Shown: in pieces, positions 26,132-35,094 of the stretch | Position numbering within the stretch: position 1 is the stretch's first letter | Layout of the letters: each line of letters starts with the position of its first letter | Source: Mycolicibacterium gadium | GTDB taxonomy: Bacteria; Actinomycetota; Actinomycetes; Mycobacteriales; Mycobacteriaceae | Assembly (NCBI RefSeq): GCF_010728925.1 | Contig: NZ_AP022608.1 | Coordinates: forward strand, 2,914,001-2,978,000 | DNA length: 64,000 bases | Direction: 5' to 3' | Position numbers and translations under genes: made by a program | Notes under the pieces: generated by a model | Databases searched by the model: none | What the model was told of the DNA's origin: nothing | What the model saw: the letters and a program-made list of their open reading frames with translations, nothing else

Positions 26132-26830
26132 ATGACCAGCCCGGTTGGCTACGAACTCAATGATTCAGTCGCGACGATCACGATGGACGACGGCAAGGTC
26201 AACGTCCTGGGTCCGGATATGCAGGCCGCGATCAACGAGGCGCTGGACCGCGCGGAGAAAGACGCCGCGAAGGCCATCGTACTCGCAGGCAACGATCGTG
26301 TGTTCAGCGGCGGCTTCGACCTCGCGGTGTTCCAGTCCGGCGACGCGAAGGCCGCGCATGACATGCTCGCCGGCGGCTTCGAATTGTCGGTGCGGTGCCT
26401 GACGTTCCCCGCGCCGGTGATCATGGCCGCGACGGGTTCGGCCATCGCGATGGGCTCGTTCCTGCTGCTGTCGGGCGACCATCGCGTCGGGCAGCCGAAG
26501 ACGAAGTGTCAGGCGATCGAGGTGGCGATCGGAATGACGATCCCGATCTCCGCGATCGAGATCATGCGGATGCGGTTGACGCCGGCGGCGTTCCATCGCG
26601 GCGCGGCGCTGGCGTCGATCTACGTCGGCGACGAGACGATCACGGCGGGCTGGCTGGACGAGATCGTCGAGAAGGACCAGGTTCTCGCCAAGGCGCAGGA
26701 AGCCGCCGCTGCGGCGGCGCAGTTGCACACCGGCTCCCACGTGGCGACCAAACTGAAGGCGCGAGAATCGGCGTTACAGGCGATCCGGGCCGGAATCGAC
26801 GGATTGGCAACGGAATTCAGTCTCGGCTAG
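26132..26830 (+). CDS. echA3: Enoyl-CoA hydratase/isomerase family protein EchA3
   Basis: This 232-aa crotonase-fold protein starts at ATG 26132 behind a strong AAGGAGAGG ribosome-binding site. Crotonase segments are visible: MDDGKVNVLGPDMQAAINEA, RVFSGGFDLAVF (oxyanion region) and AATGSAIAMGSFLLLSGDHR. The usual catalytic glutamate pair is not obvious to me, so hydratase activity is not certain. Position corresponds to echA3 (Rv0632c). It probably forms an operon with the TetR gene 9 bases downstream. Confidence 0.85.
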   Translation: MTSPVGYELNDSVATITMDDGKVNVLGPDMQAAINEALDRAEKDAAKAIVLAGNDRVFSGGFDLAVFQSGDAKAAHDMLAGGFELSVRCLTFPAPVIMAATGSAIAMGSFLLLSGDHRVGQPKTKCQAIEVAIGMTIPISAIEIMRMRLTPAAFHRGAALASIYVGDETITAGWLDEIVEKDQVLAKAQEAAAAAAQLHTGSHVATKLKARESALQAIRAGIDGLATEFSLG

Positions 26831-26839
26831 GCCGCTGAG

Positions 26840-27430
26840 ATGCCGAGGGCCAAGCAACGCACGCCGGAGCTTCGCGAGCATCTGCTCGAGGTCGCGATCG
26901 CGACGCTCGCCGAGGACGGCTTCACCGGCTTCACTACGCGGCGGGTCGCCGAGCGGGCCGGGACGTCGGTCCCCGCGGTCTACGAGCTGTTCATCGACAA
27001 GGCCGGCCTGGTGCGGGCGATGTTCTTCGAGGGGTTCCGCCTGCTCGGCGCCGAGCTGGCCAAGGTCCCGGTCAGCGACGACCCGTTGGCCGACCTGGAA
27101 CGGCTGGTGCCGGTGTTCCGGCTCTTCTGCCGGGCGTACCCGCGGCTGGCGCAGGTGATGTTCTCGCGACCGTTCATGGACTTCGAACCCGGGCCCGACG
27201 AGCTGGCAGCAGGCGCGTCGGTGCGCGAGGTGTTCATCGGCCGGATCCAGCGGTGCGTCGACGCCGGGCTGCTGTCGGGAGATGTCACCGACATCGCGCA
27301 CGTACTGCTCGCGCTGGCGCAGGGTTTGGCGGTGCAGGAGCTGGGCCGCTGGCTGGGGCCGACGGGTCCGACGGTCGAGCGCCGCTGGAAGTTGGGTGTC
27401 GGGGCGGTGCTGGCGGGCTTCCGCGGTTAG
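26840..27430 (+). CDS. TetR-family transcriptional regulator
   Basis: This 196-aa regulator has an N-terminal HTH at about residues 10-55 (REHLLEVAIATLAEDGFTGF and RVAERAGTSVPAVYELF) and a helical ligand domain. It starts 9 bases after echA3, so it likely controls the palindrome at 26076-26090 and hence its own operon. The ligand may be an acyl-CoA, judging from the partner gene; that is inference. The 150 bases after the gene contain only short inverted repeats (for example CGTGTC-ggcgtaca-GACACG near 27480). Confidence 0.85.
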   Translation: MPRAKQRTPELREHLLEVAIATLAEDGFTGFTTRRVAERAGTSVPAVYELFIDKAGLVRAMFFEGFRLLGAELAKVPVSDDPLADLERLVPVFRLFCRAYPRLAQVMFSRPFMDFEPGPDELAAGASVREVFIGRIQRCVDAGLLSGDVTDIAHVLLALAQGLAVQELGRWLGPTGPTVERRWKLGVGAVLAGFRG

Positions 27431-27580
27431 CGGGTCCGTGAACCGCCGCGAGGGGCCCCAAAATGCACGCAGTAATCGGCGTGTCGGCGTACAGACACGG
27501 CCGCTCGCCGGCTTGCGCGTGAGCCCTCGGCGGCCGAACTTGGGGCAATTGCCCCATGCGGCCTCCCCGGTCACCAACAC

Positions 27581-28330
27581 ATGATCACAGGCATGACCAC
27601 GACACCCGAAGCGGCCGCGACCGCCTCCAAGACCATGCCCCTGCCCGAGGGAGACGACGAACGCGTCGTCGGCTTCGGCGTCATGGGCCTGCCCTTCGCC
27701 AACGGGCACTATCTCGCCTTCCGCGACTTCCCCGAGACGTCCTTCTCCCCCGCCTACCAGTCGGTGTGGCATCGCACCCCGGACGGCGTGTGGACGTTCT
27801 ACGCGACCACACCCGGCCCGCAGAGCTGCTCGCGCTACTTCAGCTCGGCGACCCCGGTCGATCCGGTCGTCTGCGACATCACGTCGCGCTGGGTCACCCC
27901 GTGGTCGCTGGCGATTTCCATTGACGGAGTGCTGGATTGGCGCGTCGACATCACGACCACGCCCGCGACGCGACTGATGAGCGTCGTCGGCTCGAAGCTG
28001 CCCGCGACGATGTCGCGCAACCGCAGAGTGCTCGCCGCGATGAGCCCGATCGTCGGCCCGCTGCTGGGCATCGGCCGCATGAAGCTCACCGGCCACCTGC
28101 CCAACGGCCAGGAATTCCGCATCGCTCCGCGACGGGTGTGGGCGGTCGCCGACTCCAGCGCCGTCGTCAAGGGCGAGGACCTGGGAGCCGTCGGGCCCCA
28201 CCCCGTCCAGGGCAGCCTGGCCGACTTCCAATTGCCCCAACGCGGCATCTGCGTCGTCGCGCAGGGCCGTTTCGAGGCGTTCGACGTCGCCCGCCATCGC
28301 GACGGCGACCGTCTTGACCTTTCCAGCTGA
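27581..28330 (+). CDS. Conserved hypothetical protein
   Basis: This is a 249-aa protein; an ATG four codons later (27593) is an alternative start. I do not recognise a family with certainty. It has alternating beta strands (GVWTFYATTPGPQSCSRYF, SLAISIDGVLDWRVDITT, GICVVAQGRFEAFDV) and a short central helix, with no signal peptide and no obvious catalytic motif. The overall pattern resembles actinobacterial proteins of lipocalin-like or DUF7064-like type, but this is a guess. It ends just before the HD-GYP/LuxR gene. Confidence 0.6.
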   Translation: MITGMTTTPEAAATASKTMPLPEGDDERVVGFGVMGLPFANGHYLAFRDFPETSFSPAYQSVWHRTPDGVWTFYATTPGPQSCSRYFSSATPVDPVVCDITSRWVTPWSLAISIDGVLDWRVDITTTPATRLMSVVGSKLPATMSRNRRVLAAMSPIVGPLLGIGRMKLTGHLPNGQEFRIAPRRVWAVADSSAVVKGEDLGAVGPHPVQGSLADFQLPQRGICVVAQGRFEAFDVARHRDGDRLDLSS

Positions 28331-28337
28331 CCAAGCG

Positions 28338-29924
28338 ATGACGACGGCGCAGAATCGGCACATGCCCCCTCGGCAGTCGCCGCCAGCTCTTCCGACCCGC
28401 GCGGAAGTGCTGGCGGCGCTGTCGGTGGCCATCGACCTCGGGCTGGGACAACCCGCCGAGCACATGCTGCGGTCGGCGCTGATCGCGACGCGGATCGCCG
28501 ACCGGCTTGGACTCACTGCCGCCCAGCGCGATTGCATCTACTACGCGACGCTGATCATGTGGATCGGCTGTCACGCCGACTCGCACGAGTATGCGCGGTG
28601 GTTCGGCGACGACATCGCGGTGCGCCGCGGCTCGTATCTGGTCGACTGGTCGGGCCTGCCGTATCAACGATTCCTGCTCACCAACATCGGGCGTGGTGAA
28701 TCCCTGCTGTCACGACTGAAGACCGCCGCGACGCTGTACGCCAATGCGCGGGGCCACATTTCGCAACTCATCCACTCACATTGCACCTCGGCGGCGCTGC
28801 TGGCCCAACGGATCGGGCTGGCCGACGACGTGCAGACTGCACTGCGGTTCACCTTCGAGCGCTTCGACGGTGGCGGCCTGCCGACCGGCGCTGCAGGCGA
28901 AGCCATCCCGATCGAAATGCGTGTCGCCCAGCTCGCCGACATGGTCGAGGTGCATCAACGCGAATACGGCACCGAGGGTGCGGTCGCGATGGCACGCAGC
29001 CGTCGAGGTGGGCAGTTCGATCCCGCGGTCGTCGACGCGTTCGTCGCCGACCCGTCGGGGGTGCTCGCCGTACCGTCGACGGGCGACGTATGGGCCACCG
29101 CGCTGCAGCATGCGCCTGACCGCCACACCCGCCTCGACGGGCCCTCGCTGGACTCGCTGCTGATGGCGCTCGGCGATTTCGTCGACCTCAAATGCCCGTT
29201 CACCCTCGGGCATTCACGCGCGGTCGCACAACTCGCCGCCGAGGCCGCCGTCACCGCGGGGTTGGACGAGGACGCCGTGACGTTGACCCGGCGCGCGTCA
29301 TGGGTGCACGACGTCGGCCGCATCGGCGTGTCGAATCAGATCTGGTCCAAGTCAAGCGATTTGACCACGGCTGAGTTCGAGCGCATGCGGCTGCACCCCT
29401 ACCTGTCCGAGCGCATCCTGTCCCGGGTGCCGGGCCTGAACGACGTCGCGGCCGTGGCCACCAACCATCACGAATGCCTCGACGGCTCCGGGTATCCGCG
29501 TGGGCTGGCCGCGCGGCAGTTGACGATGCCCGACCGGTTGTTGGCGTGTGCGGTGAGCTATCAGAGCGCACTGGAACCGCGGCCCTACCGCGAGGCGCTC
29601 GGGCCCGCCGGTGCGGCACGCCGGTTGCGTGAACGGGTCCGCGACGGGGAACTGGACTCGGTGGCCGCCGACGCCGTGCTGTACGCCTCCGGTCACGCGC
29701 CGGCCAAGCCCAAAGCGCGCCCGCACGGGCTCACGGCGCGAGAGGTCGAGGTGCTGAGGCTCGTCGCGCAAGGAGTCAGCAACAGGGAGATCGCGGCCAA
29801 ACTGGTCCTCAGCGAGAAGACGGTCCGCAATCACGTGGAACGCACGTACACCAAGATCGGCGTCTCGAACCGGATCGGCGCCAGCATGTATGCCCTCGAG
29901 CACGGTCTGGTCGCTGAAAGTTGA
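28338..29924 (+). CDS. HD-GYP phosphohydrolase fused to a LuxR-type HTH
   Basis: This 528-aa protein has a degenerate HD-GYP half at about residues 20-220 (GCHADSHEYARWF, FERFDGGGLPTGAAGEAIP). A second, intact HD-GYP domain spans about 270-410 (LGHSRAVAQLAAEAA, HDVGRIGVSNQIW, HHECLDGSGYPRGLA), and a C-terminal LuxR HTH lies at 450-520 (LTAREVEVLRLVAQGVSNRE, KTVRNHVERTYTKIG). HD-GYP domains hydrolyse cyclic dinucleotides; fusion to a DNA-binding domain suggests nucleotide-controlled transcription. The ATG at 28338 avoids overlap with the previous gene; 28314 and 28362 are alternatives. Confidence 0.85.
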   Translation: MTTAQNRHMPPRQSPPALPTRAEVLAALSVAIDLGLGQPAEHMLRSALIATRIADRLGLTAAQRDCIYYATLIMWIGCHADSHEYARWFGDDIAVRRGSYLVDWSGLPYQRFLLTNIGRGESLLSRLKTAATLYANARGHISQLIHSHCTSAALLAQRIGLADDVQTALRFTFERFDGGGLPTGAAGEAIPIEMRVAQLADMVEVHQREYGTEGAVAMARSRRGGQFDPAVVDAFVADPSGVLAVPSTGDVWATALQHAPDRHTRLDGPSLDSLLMALGDFVDLKCPFTLGHSRAVAQLAAEAAVTAGLDEDAVTLTRRASWVHDVGRIGVSNQIWSKSSDLTTAEFERMRLHPYLSERILSRVPGLNDVAAVATNHHECLDGSGYPRGLAARQLTMPDRLLACAVSYQSALEPRPYREALGPAGAARRLRERVRDGELDSVAADAVLYASGHAPAKPKARPHGLTAREVEVLRLVAQGVSNREIAAKLVLSEKTVRNHVERTYTKIGVSNRIGASMYALEHGLVAES

Positions 29925-29954
29925 GGCATCCGCCTCACGCGCCCGCGCACCGCT

Positions 29955-30725
29955 GTGGCGAAAAGTCGAACCATGAAACGAACCATCGCCGTCGTCTACG
30001 GCACACTCTGCTACACCCTGTTTCTCGTCGTCTTCCTGTACCTGATCGGCTTCGTCGGCGGCCTCGCCGTGCCACGCAGTGTCGACAACGCCCTCGTCGC
30101 CGCGGCCGGCTGGGCGGTGCCGATCGACGTCGTCCTCGTGACGCTGTTCGCAGTGCAGCACAGCGTGATGGCCCGTCCGGCGTTCAAGCGATGGTGGACG
30201 CGCATCGTGCCGGCGTCCATCGAGCGAAGCACCTACGTGCTGGTCGCGAGTCTCGTTCTCGTCCTGATGTTTTGGCAGTGGCGAGAGCTGCCTGCGGTCG
30301 TCTGGGACGTGACGTGGCAGCCCGCGCGTCTGGCGGTGTGGACGATGTTCTGGCTGGGCTGGGCGATGGTGCTGGCGTCGACCTTCATGATCAACCACTT
30401 CGAGCTGTTCGGGCTGAAGCAGGTGTTCGCCGCTTGGCGGGCGCGGCCAACGGCGGAGACCGGATTCCGGGTGACGCTGTTGTACCGGGTGGTGCGCCAT
30501 CCGCTGATGCTGGGCTTCCTCATCGCGTTCTGGGCGGCCCCGACGATGTCTGCGGGTCGTCTGCTGTTCGCTGCGATGATGACGGCATACATCCTGCTCG
30601 CCCTGCAGCTCGAAGAGCATGACCTGACCGCGGCGCTGGGGGCACGCTACGCCGAGTACCGGCAGCGAGTTCCCATGCTGATCCCCGGCCTACGCAGGCG
30701 ACACACTGACATCATGGTTGGGTGA
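29955..30725 (+). CDS. Membrane methyltransferase, MddA/isoprenylcysteine-methyltransferase family
   Basis: This 256-aa integral membrane protein has about five or six helices (CYTLFLVVFLYLIGFVGG, VPIDVVLVTLFAVQHSVM, TMFWLGWAMVLASTFMIN and so on). The C-terminal SAM-binding motif of the ICMT/NnrU superfamily is present (YRVVRHPLMLGFLIAFW, then LEEHDL). The sequence resembles methanethiol S-methyltransferase MddA, which methylates methanethiol to dimethyl sulphide. ATG 29973 is an alternative to the GTG used. Its end overlaps the next start by 4 bases. Confidence 0.75.
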   Translation: MAKSRTMKRTIAVVYGTLCYTLFLVVFLYLIGFVGGLAVPRSVDNALVAAAGWAVPIDVVLVTLFAVQHSVMARPAFKRWWTRIVPASIERSTYVLVASLVLVLMFWQWRELPAVVWDVTWQPARLAVWTMFWLGWAMVLASTFMINHFELFGLKQVFAAWRARPTAETGFRVTLLYRVVRHPLMLGFLIAFWAAPTMSAGRLLFAAMMTAYILLALQLEEHDLTAALGARYAEYRQRVPMLIPGLRRRHTDIMVG

Positions 30726-31711
30726 CCGACGTTCGAGGCCGGGTGTGGCGCCACGGCAAGCCGCAGGACGACTTCGAGTTCGCCTCCATCTCGGACTATC
30801 TCGCCGAGGACGAAACCCTGGTCTGGTGCGACATCTACGACCCCGACCACGCGATCCTCAAAGACTTGGCCACGGAACTCGATCTGGACAGTTGGGCGGT
30901 CGAGGACGCGATCGCCGAGGCCGAACGCACGAAAGCCGCCGTCTACCGCTCGCACACCTTCTTCACCGTGTACGGCGTGGACGTCAAGGATCCGCCGCCC
31001 GAGGACGACTCCGAGTCGAGCCTGGAGATTCACCGGATCTCGGGGTTCGTGCTCCCGCGCGGACTGATCACGGTGCGGTTGTCGCCGAACTTCGACATCG
31101 ACGCCATATCGCAGCGGTTCGACGAGCTCGGCGGCCAGGAGTACGGCGTCGGATCGCTGGTGCACGGTCTGCTCGACGTCGTCGTGGACAGCCACTTCGA
31201 CGCCGTGCAGTCCCTCGACGACGGTATCGAAGCTGTCGAGGACGATCTTTTCGAGCAGAATGCACGAAAAGGACTGCAGCGAAAGACGTTCCGGCTACGC
31301 AAGGATCTCGTCGAGCTGCGGCGGGTGGTGCTGCCGATGCGGGAGGTCGTCAACTCGATTCAGCACCGCAGGCTGGACGCCAAGACGTCGCCCGAGCTCG
31401 ACCCGCTGTACGCCGACCTGTACGACCACGTGCTGCGGGCATCGGAGTGGACAGAGTCGTTGCGGGACATGATCACCACGGTCTTCGAGACCAATCTGTC
31501 GCTGCAGGACGCGCGGCTGAACACGGTGATGAAGAAGCTCACCGGCTGGGCCGCGATCATCGCGGTGCCGACGGCGATCACCGGCTTCTACGGCCAGAAC
31601 GTGATATATCCAGGCATCGAGACCGTGGGCGGGTTCGTCACCAGCACGGCGATCATCGTGGCGATTTCGCTCATCCTGTACTGGATGTTCAAGCGGCGGG
31701 ATTGGCTGTAA
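30722..31711 (+). CDS. corA: CorA-family divalent-cation transporter
   Basis: This 329-aa protein has a large cytoplasmic alpha/beta N-terminal domain (residues 1-190), a long helix (RKDLVELRRVVLPMREVVNS) and two C-terminal transmembrane helices (LTGWAAIIAVPTAITGFYG and TSTAIIVAISLILYWMFK). The loop after TM1 reads FYGQNVIYPG; the canonical CorA selectivity motif is GMN, so the methionine is replaced by glutamine. It ends with the basic KRRDWL typical of the family. Mg2+ or Co2+ transport is likely. It begins with GTG inside the preceding stop (GTGA). Confidence 0.85.
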   Translation: MTDVRGRVWRHGKPQDDFEFASISDYLAEDETLVWCDIYDPDHAILKDLATELDLDSWAVEDAIAEAERTKAAVYRSHTFFTVYGVDVKDPPPEDDSESSLEIHRISGFVLPRGLITVRLSPNFDIDAISQRFDELGGQEYGVGSLVHGLLDVVVDSHFDAVQSLDDGIEAVEDDLFEQNARKGLQRKTFRLRKDLVELRRVVLPMREVVNSIQHRRLDAKTSPELDPLYADLYDHVLRASEWTESLRDMITTVFETNLSLQDARLNTVMKKLTGWAAIIAVPTAITGFYGQNVIYPGIETVGGFVTSTAIIVAISLILYWMFKRRDWL

Positions 31712-31714
31712 TCG

Positions 31715-32842
31715 CTACGCGCGCAGCAGTTCTTCCGCGTGCCGGAGGTCCTCGTCGGCGTTGAGCGTCAGCGCCCCGACGACCTCGCCGTCGGACTCGT
31801 ACCAGACCGTGAACCCGTCCTGGTGATCGACGAGTCGACACGTCTCGTAGCTGCCCCAGCCGCGGTACTTGAACACCGAATCGCCGATGGTGGACGAAAA
31901 CCCGGGAACTTGATCCCAGGCGGCGGAGAAGCCGGCGGCCGTGAGTCCGGCGACCAGCCCCTCCTGCGCGGCATCGCGCCAGTGCTCGGCGCGGATGCGG
32001 CGCCCGGCGGTGACATTGTGGGCGAGTGCGACGTCGCCCGCGGCGTAGACGTTGCGCGCCGACGCGTGCATGTGCTCGTCGACCACGATCCGCCCGTCTC
32101 GGGTTTCCAATCCGGCGGATTCGGCGAGCCGGATGTCGGGCCGCACACCATTGGCGGAGACGACGAGGTCGGCTTGGACAGCCGTGCCGTCGTCGAGCAC
32201 CACGCCCGAGCCGTCGATTTCGACGACTGTGGTCTCACCGACGAAGCCGACCCCGTTGTCGGCGAGAATCTTCACCACGCGCTCGCCGACCTCGACACCG
32301 AATCGTCGTTGCAGCGGAAGGGTTTCCGGGACCGCCAACGCGGTTTTCACACCCCCGGCCGCCAGCGCCGCGGCGGCTTCACAGCCGATCAGGCCGCCGC
32401 CGATGACGACTGCCGAGTCTGCGTAACGGGCTGCCATCTTCAGCGCGACCGCATCGCTGAACGACCGCAGCGTGAGCGCGGACTCGGCGCCGGGGATGGT
32501 CAGCTTGATGGGGGTCGCGCCCGACGCGACGACGAGATGCCAGTAGGGGTAACGCTGCCCGCCCGCAGTGACCACCTCCTGGCCGTCGGTGTCGATGTGG
32601 TCGACGGTGACCCCGCGAATGAGGTCGACGTTGTTGCGGTCGAACCAGCCGGCGCTGTGCAACTCGCGCCGGCCCTCACGGCCGCACAGATAGCCCTTGC
32701 TCAGCGGCGGCTTGGCGTAGGGAAGCGCAGGATCGACGGTCAGGATGCGCACCGGAATGCCGGGGTGCTTGCTGCGGAACGTCTCCGCCGCGCTCACCCC
32801 CGCGGGACCGCTCCCGATGGCGATGAAACCTGGTGTCGCCAC
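31715..32842 (-). CDS. FAD-dependent ferredoxin/NAD(P)H-type reductase
   Basis: From GTG 32842 this is a 375-aa pyridine-nucleotide-disulphide oxidoreductase-fold protein. An AGGA site upstream and the first Rossmann strand (GFIAIGSGPAGVSAAE) support the start. The FAD-binding motif is at the N terminus, and the second, NAD-binding motif (SAVVIGGGLIGCEAAAAL) lies near residue 140. NVYAAGDVA, the FAD ribityl site, is near residue 270. It resembles rhodocoxin or putidaredoxin reductases, which feed electrons to ferredoxins and P450s. No ferredoxin gene is adjacent. The longer open frame (to 32977) is non-conserved. Confidence 0.85.
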   Translation of the reverse strand: MATPGFIAIGSGPAGVSAAETFRSKHPGIPVRILTVDPALPYAKPPLSKGYLCGREGRRELHSAGWFDRNNVDLIRGVTVDHIDTDGQEVVTAGGQRYPYWHLVVASGATPIKLTIPGAESALTLRSFSDAVALKMAARYADSAVVIGGGLIGCEAAAALAAGGVKTALAVPETLPLQRRFGVEVGERVVKILADNGVGFVGETTVVEIDGSGVVLDDGTAVQADLVVSANGVRPDIRLAESAGLETRDGRIVVDEHMHASARNVYAAGDVALAHNVTAGRRIRAEHWRDAAQEGLVAGLTAAGFSAAWDQVPGFSSTIGDSVFKYRGWGSYETCRLVDHQDGFTVWYESDGEVVGALTLNADEDLRHAEELLRA

Positions 32843-32984
32843 ATTTCCTGCGTACCACCTCGCGGCGCCTGTGACGTGCTTCGTCAGCCTTTTGTCACTT
32901 TTGCTGATCGGTGCTCCCCCGCGAGCCCTCAGCTTGCCGATCATTACTGCGGAGTTGCCGTTCTCGCGACACGGCAAACGAAAG

Positions 32985-34199
32985 TCAGCCCCCGCAGTTC
33001 GGCGTCGAACTCTTCGAGGCCGCCACCCGCGTCGCGGCCTCGTTGACGCGGTCCATGCTCAGCTGACCCGAATTGACCGCCTGTTCAAGCGAATCCAATA
33101 CCGCGGGCACCTCGTCGGTGGTGATCCACAGCGCGACGTCGGCGCCGGCCTGCAGGGCGCGCAACACCGCCTCCGGCACGCTGTACTGCTCGTTGATCGC
33201 GGCCATGCTGGACAGGTCATCGGTGTACACCAGGCCGGTGAAGGGCGGGCCGCCGTAGCCGCCGGACCGCAGCAGGTCGTATGCCGGCTTGGACAGGCTG
33301 GCCTGATCGGTGCCCGTCAGGCCTGGCACCTGGACGTGGCCGAGCATCACGGCGACCGGATGCTGCGTCGTCAGCGTCCGGTACGGGATCAGGTCGTCGG
33401 TCTGCAGTTGCTCGAGCGGCGGGACAGTCACCCCGCCGGTGTGCGAATCACCTGAGCCGTGGCCGTGCCCGGGGAAATGCTTGAGCACCGGGAGCACTCC
33501 GGCGTCACGCAGTCCGCGCGCGTACGCACCGGCGTAGGTGGTGACGGTTTCGGCGTCGGAGCCGAAGGAGCGGTCCCCGATGACGGTGTCGTCGGGGGCA
33601 TCCGTCACGTCGACCACCGGGGCGAAATCGACTGTGATGCCGAGCTGTTTCATCGCGGTGCCCCGCTCGAAGGCGATGGCGTACACCTCGTCGGGCGACG
33701 TGGTGGCGGCCAGGACGCGGGGCGACGGCTGCTCGCCGATGATGGTCGCCAGCCGTGACACGCGGCCACCTTCCTCGTCCACGCTGACGGCCAGCGGCAG
33801 CGGGCCCGTGGACGCGGCGATCGCGGGCAGGGATCCGTCCTGCAGCATCGACAGGTCGGTCCAGCTTCCGATCATGATGCCGCCGATGCGGTGGTCGGCG
33901 GCGACGGCGCGGGCGTCCTCGGCGTCGGTCACCCCGACCATCAGGAGCTGGGCGAGCTTGTCGCGGGTGGACATGGAGTTGACCAAGCCTTCGGCCTCGC
34001 CGCAGGGCGGCGCCACCGGCGAGGTGGGCGCCGGCGAGCTGGGCGCCGAGGCCTCGGTGGACGGCGCTGACGACGTTCCCGACAGCCGGGGCTTGATGAC
34101 GAGGACCACCGCGGCGCCGAGCAGCGCCACCGCGAGCACGGCGAACGCGATCGTGATCCACCTCGATGCCTGCATACGTTCCTTGAGGCTCGGCGACAT
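32985..34199 (-). CDS. Glycoside hydrolase family 3 beta-N-acetylhexosaminidase (NagZ/LpqI-like)
   Basis: This 404-aa protein has a single N-terminal membrane anchor (ITIAFAVLAVALLGAAVVLV, residues 15-34) and a Ser/Pro-rich linker. A GH3 barrel follows: SVDEEGGRVSRL, KHFPGHGHGSGDSHTGG with the catalytic His-Asp pair, and GLVYTDDLSSMAAI with the likely nucleophile Asp. NagZ enzymes remove GlcNAc from peptidoglycan fragments. The M. tuberculosis homologue LpqI is a lipoprotein. Here no lipobox cysteine follows the hydrophobic segment, so a transmembrane anchor is more likely. Confidence 0.87.
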   Translation of the reverse strand: MSPSLKERMQASRWITIAFAVLAVALLGAAVVLVIKPRLSGTSSAPSTEASAPSSPAPTSPVAPPCGEAEGLVNSMSTRDKLAQLLMVGVTDAEDARAVAADHRIGGIMIGSWTDLSMLQDGSLPAIAASTGPLPLAVSVDEEGGRVSRLATIIGEQPSPRVLAATTSPDEVYAIAFERGTAMKQLGITVDFAPVVDVTDAPDDTVIGDRSFGSDAETVTTYAGAYARGLRDAGVLPVLKHFPGHGHGSGDSHTGGVTVPPLEQLQTDDLIPYRTLTTQHPVAVMLGHVQVPGLTGTDQASLSKPAYDLLRSGGYGGPPFTGLVYTDDLSSMAAINEQYSVPEAVLRALQAGADVALWITTDEVPAVLDSLEQAVNSGQLSMDRVNEAATRVAASKSSTPNCGG

Positions 34200-34267
34200 G
34201 GGAATGAAGTTACCCGGCGTGGTTGCTTCGCCGCCCGCACGTCATCCCGATATGTCAGGATCTGCGC

Positions 34268-34999
34268 ATGACCTCCCCGGACGACCCCGAGGAACGCATT
34301 CGGCAGCTCGAGCAGTCAGCGGCCGCATACGGGGCACGGGAGCTGGGCACCGACCAGCCCCCATACGGCGACGGGGTGAACCCGTCGTCGCCGCTGCCGC
34401 CCCCGGTCTACCCCGCGCCGCCGCCGGCCTACGGAAGCCCACCGTCCTATGGTCAGCAGCCCTACGGCGATCCCTACCAGCCGCCGTTCGGCACGCACTA
34501 CACACCGATCCAGAAGAAGTCCGGCGTTCCGACCGGAGTGGTGATCGGACTCATCGCGCTCGTGTTCGTCATCCTCGCCGGTATCGGCGTAGTGGTGTCG
34601 TTCATGTCGTCGACGATCGACGAGTCGCTCGACAACCCGGACAACACGCGGACGTTCGTCCCGCCGACGATCACCTTCCCGAGCTTCCCGGACATCACCG
34701 GTCTGCCGAGCGACGACACCGAACAGACCGCGACGGCCGACGCCCCGGCGAGTGTCGCGGGTGTCGACGAGACGAAAACGGTCGTCTGCGAAAACGGCGA
34801 CGTCAACATCAGCGGCGTCAACAACACGGTCACGCTGACCGGAAACTGCGGCACCGTCTCCGTGTCCGGTGTCGAGAACAAGATCACCGTAGACAGCGCC
34901 AACGCGATCAGCGCCTCGGGCTTCGACAACGAAATCGTCTATCTCTCGGGCGATCCGCAGATCAACACCACCGATTCCAACAAGGTCACCCGCGGCTGA
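34268..34999 (+). CDS. Membrane-anchored DUF3060-type protein
   Basis: From ATG 34268 this is a 243-aa protein. Residues 1-85 are Pro/Tyr/Gly-rich and cytoplasmic (PPVYPAPPPAYGSPPSYGQQ). One transmembrane helix (GVVIGLIALVFVILAGIGVV) follows, and the extracellular C-terminal domain is built of short beta repeats (VCENGDVNISGVNNTVTLTG, CGTVSVSGVENKITVD, ANAISASGFDNEIVY). This matches DUF3060, a beta-solenoid-like domain of mycobacterial surface proteins. No catalytic function is known. Divergent from the GH3 gene. A partial hairpin repeat follows its stop. Confidence 0.78.
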   Translation: MTSPDDPEERIRQLEQSAAAYGARELGTDQPPYGDGVNPSSPLPPPVYPAPPPAYGSPPSYGQQPYGDPYQPPFGTHYTPIQKKSGVPTGVVIGLIALVFVILAGIGVVVSFMSSTIDESLDNPDNTRTFVPPTITFPSFPDITGLPSDDTEQTATADAPASVAGVDETKTVVCENGDVNISGVNNTVTLTGNCGTVSVSGVENKITVDSANAISASGFDNEIVYLSGDPQINTTDSNKVTRG

Positions 35000-35013
35000 G
35001 GGGCGTCGCCGTT

Positions 35014-35064
35014 GAGCGACTTTGTCGCTCCGAGCTTGGCACCAAGGGCATATCACCCCCGGGG
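35014..35064. repeat. Partial copy of the 140-bp hairpin repeat
   Basis: It contains the hairpin AGCGAC-ttt-GTCGCT (35015-35029), then CGAGCTTGGCACCA and a CATATCACCCCCGGGG stretch that matches the second half of the repeats at 6205 and 6409. The first hairpin and its spacer are missing. It lies 15 bases after the DUF3060 gene stop and 31 bases before the next gene. Confidence 0.75.
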
Positions 35065-35094
35065 TTATGGTCGGGATGTCGGAGAGGAGACGAC

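Noticed and set aside
26774..28537. A 587-codon minus-strand open frame over the TetR and hypothetical genes
   Set aside because: It is the complement of genes with clear domains or better codon pattern; no motif or ribosome-binding site was seen.
33538..35094. A long upstream plus-strand extension of the HD-hydrolase frame
   Set aside because: It crosses the GH3 gene and the DUF3060 gene in other frames; the conserved protein starts at GTG 35095 behind a ribosome-binding site.
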